Below the pieces are notes generated by a model. The model made no database searches. It saw only the letters and a list, made by a program, of their open reading frames with translations, and was not told the DNA's origin. A DNA stretch of 64,000 nucleotides from a virus. Below, piece by piece: positions 1-9,068 of this stretch. Position 1 is the first letter of the stretch. The number at the start of each line of letters is the position of its first letter. Where the stretch lies: positions 1-64,000 of IMG/VR virus record IMGVR_UViG_3300032282_006037. One strand, 5' to 3'. Made by a program: the position numbers and the translations under genes.

Positions 1-225
1 TCTTCAGGAACAAGTGGATCATCTGGATCTTCAGGAACAAGTGGATCATCTGGATCTTCAGGAACAAGCGGTTCATCTGGATCTTCAGGAACAAGCGGTT
101 CATCTGGATCTTCAGGAACAAGTGGATCATCTGGATCTTCAGGAACAAGAGGTTCATCTGGATCTTCAGGAACAAGCGGTTCATCTGGATCTTCTGGAAC
201 AAGTGGTTCTTCTGGAACAAGCGGT
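1..225 (+). repeat. 27-bp tandem repeat encoding the collagen-like segment
   Basis: Seven full 27-bp units occupy 1-189, followed by shorter degenerate units to about 225. Units differ only at a few positions (AAGTGGATCA, AAGCGGTTCA, AAGAGGTTCA), all keeping Gly at every third residue. The array probably extends to the left of the window. Copy number is likely to vary by slippage, changing the rod length of the fibre. Confidence 0.9.
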
Positions 226-1599
226 TTATTAAATCTTACCGGTCCAAACAATGGTGTTATTACAAGAGATGGTAACACAGGTTCTGTTGGTATTGCTGAA
301 GTTGGATTTATATATGATTCTTTAGGAACAGGATATTTAAGTGGACGTTTAGGATTGAATACAGGTATTCCTTCAGGAATATTACATATTTATTCGGCAA
401 TTTCTGGAGATACGTTAATAAGAACTGATGGATCTAATGGTACTATCTTTAATGTTATTGATGATCTATCTGATTCTCTTCTTAGCGTAAATAATTCTGC
501 TGGATTACCAGTATTTGAAGTGTTTGCAAATGATAGAGTAGTTGCTGGGCAATATAATAGCGGTGATTTTATTATCACAAATAATAAAGCAGGTATTGGC
601 ACATCGAATCCGATAAACAAATTATCGGTCCTTGGTAATGTTAATATAGGATCTGCGGCTTTTAATGTAACTGCGCCAACAAGTGGACTTATAGTTGAGG
701 GTTCTGTTGGTATAGGTCTAACAAGTCCATCACAATTATTACACGTTTATAAAGGTAATAATGGTGGTTTGGGTGGGGCTATAATGATAGATAATAATGG
801 TAATGCTGTTGCTAATGAAACAGCTTTAATGTTTGGAGATGGTGGTTCAAGTAATATAAGAGCGGCGATTTCTTCAACAACGGAAGGCACTCCTTTTTAC
901 GGTGATATTAAATTTAAAAATGGTTTATCTGCATATTCTAGTTTAAATACTAGAATGATCATACTTGGTAATGGTAATGTAGGTATTGGAACAACAGGTC
1001 CATTAACAAAATTAGATGTTAGAGATGGATCAATCACAGCTGGTACTTTAATTTCAACATCAGGAGCAACTCTTCTACGTGGATATTATACAGATGGAGC
1101 TTTAACAGTTTTTGGCACTGAATACAGCAGCGGCGGTCCATTTCTTGGATATGCTGTTACTCCATCATTATCATCAAGCGCTGCCTTTTTAAGTTCTACT
1201 AGCATTGCAATTCCAAGATCAGCTTATATACAAAATGGCGGATCACATAGATGGTATATAGGCGCTTCACAAACAGTAGCTATAGGCAGTTCAGCTACAT
1301 TAAGCCAAGTTGTTGGAATTAATAGTGATGGTAATCTAGGCGTTGGAGCAACAAGTCCAGGTTATAAATTAGATGTAAATGGAGGAGCTAGATTTAGTGG
1401 TAATATCGGAGTTAATGGTGCGCCAGCAAGTAATAGAGTTTTAACTTTAAATAATGTTTCAGCAGGCACACCACCAGCAATAAAAATTGTTAATCCTAAT
1501 TTAGTAACAGCTGGAGGTTCTACTGGTAAAACTTGGGTTGGTTGGTTGCCAATCGATTTAGGAGATGTTAATCCTCATTATATAGCAGTTTATCAATAA
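1..1599 (+). CDS. Tail fibre / adhesin with collagen-like repeat (5' partial)
   Basis: The reading frame is open from the first base of the window, so the N terminus lies outside. The first ~75 residues are Gly-X-Y triplets made of Ser, Thr and Gly (SSGTSGSSG units), a collagen-like rod. After it come several copies of a GIGT/VGIG..P..KLDV-type motif (for example VGIGTTGPLTKLDV), common in phage tail fibres and tail spikes as shaft repeats. The protein ends in a short domain (KTWVGWLPIDLGD) and no C-terminal chaperone domain is recognised. It heads a run of tail genes. Role as a trimeric host-binding fibre is inferred from composition and position. A TTG at 355 is an internal codon, not a likely start. 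Confidence 0.8.
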   Translation, partial: SSGTSGSSGSSGTSGSSGSSGTSGSSGSSGTSGSSGSSGTSGSSGSSGTRGSSGSSGTSGSSGSSGTSGSSGTSGLLNLTGPNNGVITRDGNTGSVGIAEVGFIYDSLGTGYLSGRLGLNTGIPSGILHIYSAISGDTLIRTDGSNGTIFNVIDDLSDSLLSVNNSAGLPVFEVFANDRVVAGQYNSGDFIITNNKAGIGTSNPINKLSVLGNVNIGSAAFNVTAPTSGLIVEGSVGIGLTSPSQLLHVYKGNNGGLGGAIMIDNNGNAVANETALMFGDGGSSNIRAAISSTTEGTPFYGDIKFKNGLSAYSSLNTRMIILGNGNVGIGTTGPLTKLDVRDGSITAGTLISTSGATLLRGYYTDGALTVFGTEYSSGGPFLGYAVTPSLSSSAAFLSSTSIAIPRSAYIQNGGSHRWYIGASQTVAIGSSATLSQVVGINSDGNLGVGATSPGYKLDVNGGARFSGNIGVNGAPASNRVLTLNNVSAGTPPAIKIVNPNLVTAGGSTGKTWVGWLPIDLGDVNPHYIAVYQ

Positions 1600-1607
1600 A
1601 ATATTTT

Positions 1608-1868
1608 ATTAATTTAAATTATACTATAGCGCGTTATGAATTTATTGACAAAGATAGATTTCTTGTAGCTTTTAATATATCTGACGATCAGGAAAATGGA
1701 GCTTATATAGAAACAATTTTGCAAACATCAGATATATGCGAAAAAACAAAACAAGAAGTTTGCCAATTGGCATATGATAATTTAAAACCAAAAATAGAAG
1801 AATTAAAAACAAAATTTTTAGAGTCGCAATCTTCAATTGTTGGTTATCAATTTGTGCCGAATGAATGA
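1608..1868 (+). CDS. Small hypothetical protein with a non-canonical start
   Basis: An open frame of about 86 codons runs from an ATT codon at 1608 (or ATA at 1626) to TGA at 1866-1868. It contains no ATG, GTG or TTG start near its beginning. The product reads as an ordinary soluble protein (…ARYEFIDKDRFLVAFNISDD…, ending GYQFVPNE) and its stop overlaps the start of the next gene as ATGA, the arrangement used by real gene pairs in this genome. It fills an otherwise empty 265-bp gap. Either a rare ATT/ATA start is used or a sequencing or assembly slip separated it from an ATG. Function unknown. Confidence 0.5.
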   Translation: MNLNYTIARYEFIDKDRFLVAFNISDDQENGAYIETILQTSDICEKTKQEVCQLAYDNLKPKIEELKTKFLESQSSIVGYQFVPNE

Positions 1869-2929
1869 ATACTGATTTAATTTATCGCTGTAAAGAAAAT
1901 AATATTTCTGGGTATAAAAAAATCATTGATAAAACATATGAGATACTTAATAAAAATTATAATCTTATTGTTTTAACTGTTGATAGTCAAAAGCATAAAG
2001 ATTTTGTAAATAAAAATTTTCTAAATAAAAAAAATTTCAATTCTCCTGAATTTTTTATTTCTCCTCTTGAATTAAATAAAGAAAATAGTTGGGATTATGT
2101 TTTACCTGATAAAAATAATATTACTTGTTTGACAATGTGGGAGTCTACATTGTTACCTCGCGTGTCTATTAAAGAATTAAATAATAATACAGACAAAGTT
2201 TTAGTTCCTTCGAAATGGAATAAAGAGTGTTTTGAGCAATGCGGAGTGAAAAATGTTAACTTGTTAAATTTATTTGTTGATGATAATATTTTTAATTATA
2301 AGCCAAAAACTAATTTAAGAAAATTTACTTTTTTTGCTGGTGCTACTTTGAATGATTTTAGTATTAGCAATAATAGAAAAAACATAAATCTTGTTATTGA
2401 TTGCTTTTTAAAAGTTTTTAACAATATTAATGATGTAGAATTAATAATCAAATCTACATCAACGAGTAATTTAGGTGTTCCGAATTATCTTAGTGATAAT
2501 ATTAGAATAATTTCTAAAAATATTTCTTCTGTTGATCTAGCTAATTTATATGCTGAGTCAGATGTTTTTGTTAGTTCTTCTAAGTCGGAGGGTTGGGGAT
2601 TTTTTCAAATTGAAAGTTTAGCTGTTGGTCGTCCAGTCATTACAATTGATTATGGTGGTGTTAAAGAATTTTGTAATAAAAATAATTCATTTTTCATTGA
2701 TTATGAAGAAGAATTAGCAAGCGGTTATTGGGCAAAGAGTGGTGGTCTTTGGGCTAAATTGAATTTTGATTCTTTATGCGAACAAATGTATTTTTGTTAT
2801 AAAAATAAAGATATATTAAGAAACAATTGGCTAAATTATTCTAAAAGTGTGTTACCGCAATTTTCTTTAAAAAATTACGAACAAAATTTATTAAAATATT
2901 TATGGTGTAATAAATATAATCTGATATGA
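1865..2929 (+). CDS. GT4-family glycosyltransferase inside the tail module
   Basis: A 354-residue GT-B glycosyltransferase. The C-terminal half carries the family signature with a donor-binding acidic motif (SSSKSEGWGFFQIESLAVGR, then PVITIDYGG), and the N-terminal half has the matching acceptor domain. It starts within the stop of the preceding small gene (ATGA) and its end overlaps the next LamG gene, so it is co-transcribed with tail genes. Position suggests it may glycosylate the fibre or the Ser/Thr-rich collagen segment, but acceptor and donor are not known. Confidence 0.85.
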   Translation: MNTDLIYRCKENNISGYKKIIDKTYEILNKNYNLIVLTVDSQKHKDFVNKNFLNKKNFNSPEFFISPLELNKENSWDYVLPDKNNITCLTMWESTLLPRVSIKELNNNTDKVLVPSKWNKECFEQCGVKNVNLLNLFVDDNIFNYKPKTNLRKFTFFAGATLNDFSISNNRKNINLVIDCFLKVFNNINDVELIIKSTSTSNLGVPNYLSDNIRIISKNISSVDLANLYAESDVFVSSSKSEGWGFFQIESLAVGRPVITIDYGGVKEFCNKNNSFFIDYEEELASGYWAKSGGLWAKLNFDSLCEQMYFCYKNKDILRNNWLNYSKSVLPQFSLKNYEQNLLKYLWCNKYNLI

Positions 2930-4638
2930 GTATACAACATGCAAATCTTGGAATAGTTAGAAATGGTTTACAGTTGTATTATAATCGTGAATTTCAAAGC
3001 AGTTTTAAAGGTCAGTCTACAGTAAATTTATTTGCTCTTCCGAATGGAATTTTTGGTGGAGAAGGTAATCATAGCGGTTCATTTGTCACAACAACTTCAA
3101 CTGGTATACCAGATTTAATAGTATCAGGTAATAAATCAATTTATTATGTTCCTGAATATTATACATTAGTAGCATCAGGAGCATGGCAGTCTGAAGTAAA
3201 TAGATTGCTTATATATCCTAAAGGAGGTAATAATGTTGCTTTGTCTGTATCTACATCTTATAGATTATCGTTTTATGCTAGAAGTATAAGTGGAAATACA
3301 GAATTATATTATTCTTTTTATGGAGCTTCTGGTGGTCGATCAACAGCAAGTTTAACAACAAGTTGGAAAAGATTTGAAATGACCAGCACTACACAAGCAT
3401 CTTTCACCGCTGTTGAATTTGGTAATAAAAATAGCGGTTTCATGACTTGCCAAATTGCTTGTATACAAGTTGAATCTAAATCTTATTCTACTCCATTTAC
3501 TTTGCCAATGAAATGGACGCCCAATACAACAAATGTTACTGCTATAAATGGTGGTGGTTATGCTGCTTGGGCTAAAACTTCTGGTATCGATTCTTGGACT
3601 AATGCAAGAATATATAGTTCTGAAGGTATTACTGGTCCTTGTTATGTTAGTTTTAAAGCGTCACAAATCGGATCTCCTATTATGATTGCTTTAAATAGCG
3701 ATCCTACTACAGGTATTGATTATCAAAATTTAGATTATGCATGGTATATAACATGGGAATCTGGTTTTCCAGCTGTAATTTATGAATCAGGATCATACAT
3801 AAATTCATATGGAGCCTATACAACTTCTACAATTTTTCATATTATATATGATGGCGCAAATATAAATTATTATATGGATGGAGTATTGAAAAGAAGTGTT
3901 GCTAGAACATCTACTGCGCCTTTGTATTTAGATAGTAGTTTTTATTCATCAACAGCGGGCGGTGCTGTAAATTCACTGTCTTTTGGACCACTAGAACAAA
4001 TGAATAGAACCGCGAATTTTATTGTTGGTGGTGGAGGTTTAAATGATATCAGTGGAAATAATTATAATTTAGATTTAACCAGTACAGCTATTACATTTGA
4101 TAGCGGAGGTTTTAAATTTATAGATGGTGCGACAGGGCCAAGAATAACTCCGGTTGCAAATTCAATTTTAGATACTTTAAGTAATAATTCACACAGTTAT
4201 GAATGTTGGGTTATGACTTTAGGAAATCCTCCTGATACTTATTCTGGATATTTTTTTGGCAGGGTGGGTTTTCATGAGGGTTTCTGGCAAGAGAAAACTG
4301 ATGGTAAAATAATAGGGGTTCAAACTTGGTATTATGATAATAATGGAGTTACATTATCAACAACATGTCCATTGAATACTTGGAATCATATAGTTTATGT
4401 TTGTGATGTTGAAAACGGTACTAGAAAATTATATAAAAATGGTTCTTTATCAGATTCAAATACCTTAACATTACAAATCAAACAATATACTTCAACAACT
4501 GATTATATTTTTGGTGCAGCTCAGAAAAATTATTCACCAAATTTAATTTTATCATCTGCAAAAGCTTATAGTCGTGTTTTGTCTCCAGCGGAGATAAAAC
4601 AGAATTTCAATTCGCAAAGAAAAATATATGGGATATAA
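2926..4638 (+). CDS. LamG / concanavalin-like tail protein
   Basis: 570 residues, rich in Ser, Thr, Asn, Gly and Tyr. The last ~200 residues form a LamG-type jelly-roll (SHSYECWVMTLG…, NTWNHIVYVCDV, a KLYKNGSL turn, FGAAQKNYSPNL, then RVLSPAEIKQNF), the hallmark of LamG-like tail proteins in many phages. The central part looks like further beta-sandwich modules. It overlaps the upstream glycosyltransferase by 4 bp and is followed after 2 bp by a second LamG gene. Likely a tail-associated carbohydrate-binding or receptor-binding protein. Confidence 0.75.
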   Translation: MSIQHANLGIVRNGLQLYYNREFQSSFKGQSTVNLFALPNGIFGGEGNHSGSFVTTTSTGIPDLIVSGNKSIYYVPEYYTLVASGAWQSEVNRLLIYPKGGNNVALSVSTSYRLSFYARSISGNTELYYSFYGASGGRSTASLTTSWKRFEMTSTTQASFTAVEFGNKNSGFMTCQIACIQVESKSYSTPFTLPMKWTPNTTNVTAINGGGYAAWAKTSGIDSWTNARIYSSEGITGPCYVSFKASQIGSPIMIALNSDPTTGIDYQNLDYAWYITWESGFPAVIYESGSYINSYGAYTTSTIFHIIYDGANINYYMDGVLKRSVARTSTAPLYLDSSFYSSTAGGAVNSLSFGPLEQMNRTANFIVGGGGLNDISGNNYNLDLTSTAITFDSGGFKFIDGATGPRITPVANSILDTLSNNSHSYECWVMTLGNPPDTYSGYFFGRVGFHEGFWQEKTDGKIIGVQTWYYDNNGVTLSTTCPLNTWNHIVYVCDVENGTRKLYKNGSLSDSNTLTLQIKQYTSTTDYIFGAAQKNYSPNLILSSAKAYSRVLSPAEIKQNFNSQRKIYGI

Positions 4639-4640
4639 TT

Positions 4641-5834
4641 ATGGGTGCTGTTAATTTAGGTCCATCTTTAGATAAAGTTAATTTGCGATTAAATTTAGAT
4701 GCAGCACAAATGAATAGTTATAGTCCAAATGTGATTCCAAACCCTACCGATATTTTTGCATGGTGTGGAACTGCTGCTACAAATAATTGCACAATATCTA
4801 GAGATACAAGTATTACAAGGCAATATGGATCTATTCCTTTAAAAATGGTTGTAACTGGAAATGATGCTTATATTTTTAGTTATAATAGTGGACAGTGGAA
4901 TTTATCAAGTGCTGGTCCAGGTCAAACTTGGACTATAAGTGTATATGTTAAAGCTAGTCAACCAACAAATGGAGAACTTTTTATATTTGGAGCTTCGGCT
5001 GGAAATGATGTATTTACATACAATGATTATGGATCTACTTCTATAAGCATAGGAACTTCATGGACAAGAGTAAGTTTTTCATATACCTTTACAAATGTAA
5101 ATATTACTCAGATACAAGTGAGATTAGATGGTACACAATCTGGAGGTTCTGGTATAACAATTTGGTGGGATGGTTTACAAGTTGAAAAAGCTTCTAGTGC
5201 TACAACTTTTAATCCTAGGTATTTTGGAAATACTAAATGGTATGATATAAGTGGAAATAATTTAATAGGAACATTAAATGCAGCTCAAGTATTTGATCCT
5301 CAAGAAAGAGGATGTATTGATTTTAATGGAACAACTGGTTCAGTTCAAATACCGCATAGTTCTTTATTGAACTTTACTGAAATAACATATTTAACATTTG
5401 CAAAAACGCCTAGTACATATACAAGTTCATATAGAGCTATAGTTGGAAAACAAGGTGCTGATAGAGACTTTAATTTTTATTTATTTTCGAATAGTAGTAA
5501 TGGTGTTATAGATTATTATCATTTATCTACAGCTAGAGTGACAGGTTTTACTAGTATAGCTCCTATGCCGGGCGGTTCATTAGCTTTAAATACTTGGCAT
5601 CAAATGGGATTTAGTATAGGTCAAGGAAATATCAATTATATTTTAAATGGCAAGATAATTTATACAAGTACTTATACTGGCACATTTAACGCAAATAGTT
5701 CATATCCATTAACTATTGGCAGTGCTGATAATTATTTTTTAGGTAAAATAGCAACTTCTTGTATATATAATAAGATTCTTACCGCCAATCAAATTTTGAC
5801 GCATTACGAATTATTTAAAACAAGATTTTTATAG
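4641..5834 (+). CDS. LamG-like tail protein
   Basis: 397 residues with an N-terminal beta-sandwich (about 30-185, SWTRVSFSYTFTN… GLQVEKASSATTFNP) and a C-terminal LamG domain (about 200-397) including GCIDFNGTTGSVQIPHSS, NTWHQMGFSIG, a YILNGKIIYTS turn and FLGKIATSCIYNKILTANQI. The same two-part architecture occurs in the neighbouring proteins, suggesting paralogous expansion of adhesins. Predicted virion surface protein. Confidence 0.75.
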   Translation: MGAVNLGPSLDKVNLRLNLDAAQMNSYSPNVIPNPTDIFAWCGTAATNNCTISRDTSITRQYGSIPLKMVVTGNDAYIFSYNSGQWNLSSAGPGQTWTISVYVKASQPTNGELFIFGASAGNDVFTYNDYGSTSISIGTSWTRVSFSYTFTNVNITQIQVRLDGTQSGGSGITIWWDGLQVEKASSATTFNPRYFGNTKWYDISGNNLIGTLNAAQVFDPQERGCIDFNGTTGSVQIPHSSLLNFTEITYLTFAKTPSTYTSSYRAIVGKQGADRDFNFYLFSNSSNGVIDYYHLSTARVTGFTSIAPMPGGSLALNTWHQMGFSIGQGNINYILNGKIIYTSTYTGTFNANSSYPLTIGSADNYFLGKIATSCIYNKILTANQILTHYELFKTRFL

Positions 5835-5835
5835 T

Positions 5836-7902
5836 ATGATAAATTATTCACCAAAAATAGTTACTGACGGTTTGGTTTTATGTATTGATCCAAGTCAAAA
5901 CAGTTCTTTTCCTGTTTCTGATTTGCCGGTGAAAGGAAATTTAGCTCTTTGGTTAGACGCATCAGATGATAGTACTTTTAGTTATAGTTCTGGGACTTCA
6001 GTTTCGTTGTGGAAAGATAAAAGCGGAAATAATTATAGTGCAGTTCAAGCAACAGTTGCAAATCAACCAAGTCGAAGCACAACACAGAATAGCAAAAAAA
6101 CATTAAATTTTGATGGCACAAATGACACGTTAGTTGTTTCAAATTTTATTGGTAATTCAGAAATGAGCATATTTGTAGTTTCAAATTGTGGAAATACTTT
6201 ATTTATAGAGCATTCAGTTAATGTAAATACAAATAATGGTTTTTATTTATATGGAGCAGGCGGAGGAATGTTTGCTATAAATAGGAATAGCGTCATCACT
6301 TATAACGCATTAACAGATTGGTTAACTGGTGGTTATTCAATTGCAACAGGAACTAATTCAATTGGAACAGATTTATTGACTTTTAAAAATGGAACGCAGC
6401 AATCTCCATCTTCTTCAAATCTGGTTTCTATTTCTGCTAGTAATACTACAGCATCTTTATATATAGGAAGTAGAGCTGCAAGTGGCATTTGGACTTCAGG
6501 TCCAATTGCTGAAATATTAATATATAATAGAAAAGTTTCTAATGCTGAAAGAAATTCGATTCATACATATCTTGGATTAAAATGGGGTATTGTTAATACT
6601 GATAAAACTATACTTGATCTTTCAGGATTATCAAATAATGGTACATTAAGTACTGATGCTGTTTTAAATCAAAATCAACAAAAAACAATTCAGTTCAGAG
6701 ATAATTCTGGTTCTGGATCTTACATTAATTTTGGAAATATTAATTTAAATCTTACTTCTTTAACTGTCGATTATTGGTTTAAATTAACAAGCGATCCCAA
6801 TATAGATGGTAATAACACATATAGATACATGTGTATAAAAGACTCTAACTTTTTCAATTTTTTAGAAGAAAATAGAGTTATTAATTTTACTGTTTATAAA
6901 GGTGGAAGTCAATATAGACGGGTCGGAGATTATAATGGTACGGGTATTTTTGGGCATGGTGTTGTAGCTGGTCAAGATTTTGGAACAGCTTTTAGTATTG
7001 ATGTTTGGTATAATGTTGTTTTTGTTTATGATAATTCTAATGGCTATGGTTATTATTATTTAAATGGAGTTCTTTTAAATAGCGGTATAATGAGATTAGC
7101 TTCGAACCCATATACAGCAATCACTGCTGGTAATATTGATAATACAACAAGTGCGGGTACTTTCAGTGGTTTAGACTCTGGAGCTACACCATTCTTTTTT
7201 CCGGGTCGATTAGGACCTTTAAAAATATATAATAGAAATTTATCATCCGCAGAAATCGCTTCTAATTATTCAGCTTTTAAATCTAAATATTTAAGTACAA
7301 TTATTGAAAGCGGATTAGTATTAAATTTAGATGCTGATGATCCAAGTAGTTATGCTGGATCAGGTACAACTTGGATTGATACAAGCGGCAGTAATGCTAA
7401 TTTTACTTTAGATTCATCAGGAATCACTTGGAACAGTAATGGCTATTTTACGTTAAATGATGGTGGCGCTACTAGATCTTCTTCGATTACTAGTAGTACA
7501 ACATGTACTGTGGTTTTATTTATTAAAACTAATGATGCTCAAGCTTTAACATTTAAAGGTAATAATAATAACAATTATTATATTGCTGCATATTATTCAG
7601 GTCAAGGATTTTATAGTGGAACTGCTGGTACGCCAACTTATTGGATTGATCTAAATTCAGTATCTAATCCATGGCCTACTTATTTAGATAACAAGTGGCA
7701 TATGTGGGAAATAAAAAATGTCGATTTAAGCACTTGGACCGTTTTTGAATTTAATAAATATGCAGGTTTTACTTTTGCTAATAGTGCAGTAGCAAAAATT
7801 ATGATATATAATAAAAATTTATCTGCTGATGAAAGTCAGACAAATTATAATTCCTTTTTAGAAAGAGTTAGTCGATTAAATAATCCTGTGAATCAAGATT
7901 AA
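5836..7902 (+). CDS. Multi-LamG tail protein
   Basis: 688 residues containing three consecutive LamG-like repeats. Each has a recognisable entry motif (LALWLDASDDSTF, then a second domain at about 260-475, then LVLNLDADDPSSY at about 490) and the typical closing helix motif (YNRKVSNAERNSI, YNRNLSSAEIASNY, YNKNLSADESQTNY). The internal repetition and position after two related genes suggest a receptor-binding or decoration protein. No enzymatic motif seen. Confidence 0.75.
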   Translation: MINYSPKIVTDGLVLCIDPSQNSSFPVSDLPVKGNLALWLDASDDSTFSYSSGTSVSLWKDKSGNNYSAVQATVANQPSRSTTQNSKKTLNFDGTNDTLVVSNFIGNSEMSIFVVSNCGNTLFIEHSVNVNTNNGFYLYGAGGGMFAINRNSVITYNALTDWLTGGYSIATGTNSIGTDLLTFKNGTQQSPSSSNLVSISASNTTASLYIGSRAASGIWTSGPIAEILIYNRKVSNAERNSIHTYLGLKWGIVNTDKTILDLSGLSNNGTLSTDAVLNQNQQKTIQFRDNSGSGSYINFGNINLNLTSLTVDYWFKLTSDPNIDGNNTYRYMCIKDSNFFNFLEENRVINFTVYKGGSQYRRVGDYNGTGIFGHGVVAGQDFGTAFSIDVWYNVVFVYDNSNGYGYYYLNGVLLNSGIMRLASNPYTAITAGNIDNTTSAGTFSGLDSGATPFFFPGRLGPLKIYNRNLSSAEIASNYSAFKSKYLSTIIESGLVLNLDADDPSSYAGSGTTWIDTSGSNANFTLDSSGITWNSNGYFTLNDGGATRSSSITSSTTCTVVLFIKTNDAQALTFKGNNNNNYYIAAYYSGQGFYSGTAGTPTYWIDLNSVSNPWPTYLDNKWHMWEIKNVDLSTWTVFEFNKYAGFTFANSAVAKIMIYNKNLSADESQTNYNSFLERVSRLNNPVNQD

Positions 7903-7923
7903 ATTTACTTTTTAATTTTTTTA

Positions 7924-7937
7924 GTGTATTAAATATT
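7924..7937 (+). promoter_or_regulatory. Putative late promoter (GTGTA motif)
   Basis: GTGTATTAAATATT lies immediately before the ATG at 7938. It shares the GTGTA(A/T) core and the 12-19 nt spacing to the start codon seen before many other genes here. The TATTAA segment could act as a -10 element, putting the transcription start at about the ATG. Confidence 0.5.
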
Positions 7938-8756
7938 ATGGACACAATTTATATAGAAACTCAGCCATCGCCTGAAAAAAACGTATCTTCTGTTACAGCG
8001 CGACTTGGCAATTTTGATTTAATGGGTCCATTACGCGGTCCAAATCTATATGTTGAATTATTGAATCCAAACGGAGCGATTTTTGATTCAACTTATGTGG
8101 CAATTCAAGGTGATGATTGGCAAAACTGGCCTTGCAATTTAACTCCACAAGAAGATTATGAGTATTTAAGTTCTGTTATTTTACGTATATTAGGTCTTTC
8201 GAAAAGATTAAAATCTCCATTTTTTGTTAAGTATCCTATTTCGCAATATGCTATTGAAGGTTCAAGTTTTGCTATAAGTTGTGAAGTAGATGGTAATCCA
8301 AAAGAGTTTAATTATCAATGGACTAAAAATTCTGGAATTATTCCTTCAGCGACAGGTTCAAGTTTAGATTTTTCAAATGTCGTGACAGGAGATGCAGGTA
8401 ATTATGCTGTTATCGTAAATAATACTCAAGGAGAAATAACGGGTTATGCATTTGTTGAGGTTATTCCATTAAGCGCTCCAACAATTATTGTACAACCTGT
8501 TAATACAGTTCTAGTGTCTGGATCTTTTGGTCAAGTATATGTCACAGCTAATGGTGTTCCTGCTCCAAGTTATCAATGGAATAAAGATAGTGAAGCGGTT
8601 TCGGGCGCTACAGGAGCAAGTTTATATATAAATAACATGCAACCTGAATATACTGGTTTATATAATGTAACTATTTATAATACATTAGGAACTGTTACTA
8701 GCGATAGTGTAGAGTTATCAATGTCTCAAGCGTTAACTACAGGTGAAATGATTTGA
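7938..8756 (+). CDS. Ig-like domain virion protein
   Basis: 272 residues. After an N-terminal segment of ~95 residues come two I-set immunoglobulin-like domains at about 96-180 and 182-265. Both show the diagnostic pattern of a Trp in strand C (YQWTKNSG, YQWNKDSE) and the D-x-G-x-Y motif of strand F (DAGNYAVIV, YTGLYNVTI). Ig-like domains decorate many tailed-phage capsids and tails and are thought to give weak carbohydrate adhesion. Preceded by a GTGTA late-promoter motif. Probable virion decoration or tail protein. Confidence 0.75.
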   Translation: MDTIYIETQPSPEKNVSSVTARLGNFDLMGPLRGPNLYVELLNPNGAIFDSTYVAIQGDDWQNWPCNLTPQEDYEYLSSVILRILGLSKRLKSPFFVKYPISQYAIEGSSFAISCEVDGNPKEFNYQWTKNSGIIPSATGSSLDFSNVVTGDAGNYAVIVNNTQGEITGYAFVEVIPLSAPTIIVQPVNTVLVSGSFGQVYVTANGVPAPSYQWNKDSEAVSGATGASLYINNMQPEYTGLYNVTIYNTLGTVTSDSVELSMSQALTTGEMI

Positions 8757-8785
8757 ATTTTTATATAGTCATAATATAATTTTAT

Positions 8786-8989
8786 ATGACTGATAGTTTA
8801 AACTTACCTGCAAATAATCAACAATCTGATTTGACAGAAATATTAACAGTAAATTTTACCAGAGAAGAATTAATTGTTTTAAACAATATTTTGGATTTAG
8901 CGACAAAATATGAAGGTTTAAAAATAGCTGAAACGACCATTTTTTTATCAAAAAAAATTAGAGAATTTTTAAACACTAAAACAATTTAA
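8786..8989 (+). CDS. Small hypothetical protein
   Basis: 67 residues with a low-complexity N terminus and a helical C-terminal half (REELIVLNNILDLATKYEGL). A TATAAT at 8775-8780 lies 5 nt before the ATG, which would give an almost leaderless transcript. It sits between a tail gene and a strong terminator, so it is the last gene of that transcription unit. Function unknown; a small tail accessory is possible. Confidence 0.6.
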   Translation: MTDSLNLPANNQQSDLTEILTVNFTREELIVLNNILDLATKYEGLKIAETTIFLSKKIREFLNTKTI

Positions 8990-9005
8990 TAAAATTTTAA
9001 CACAG

Positions 9006-9038
9006 AGAGTTGTCGATTTATCGGCAACTCTTTTTTTA
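9006..9038 (+). terminator. Rho-independent terminator
   Basis: An 11-bp stem (AGAGTTGTCGA / TCGGCAACTCT, one G-T pair) with a TTTA loop is followed by a run of seven T. It separates the fibre/LamG/Ig unit from the next late gene. Confidence 0.9.
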
Positions 9039-9053
9039 TTTTTTGTTTTGTTG

Positions 9054-9068
9054 GTGTAATAATATGTA
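9054..9068 (+). promoter_or_regulatory. Putative late promoter (GTGTA motif)
   Basis: GTGTAATAATATGTA runs straight into the ATG at 9069, just after a terminator, so a new promoter is required here. Core and spacing match the other GTGTA motifs. Confidence 0.55.

Noticed and set aside
1-225. Possible CRISPR array because of regular repeats
   Set aside because: Units are contiguous without unique spacers and are clearly protein-coding.
14-232. A 72-codon open frame in the second plus-strand frame over the collagen repeat
   Set aside because: It is a shadow of the 27-bp repeat; the frame that stays open through 1599 encodes the Gly-X-Y fibre.
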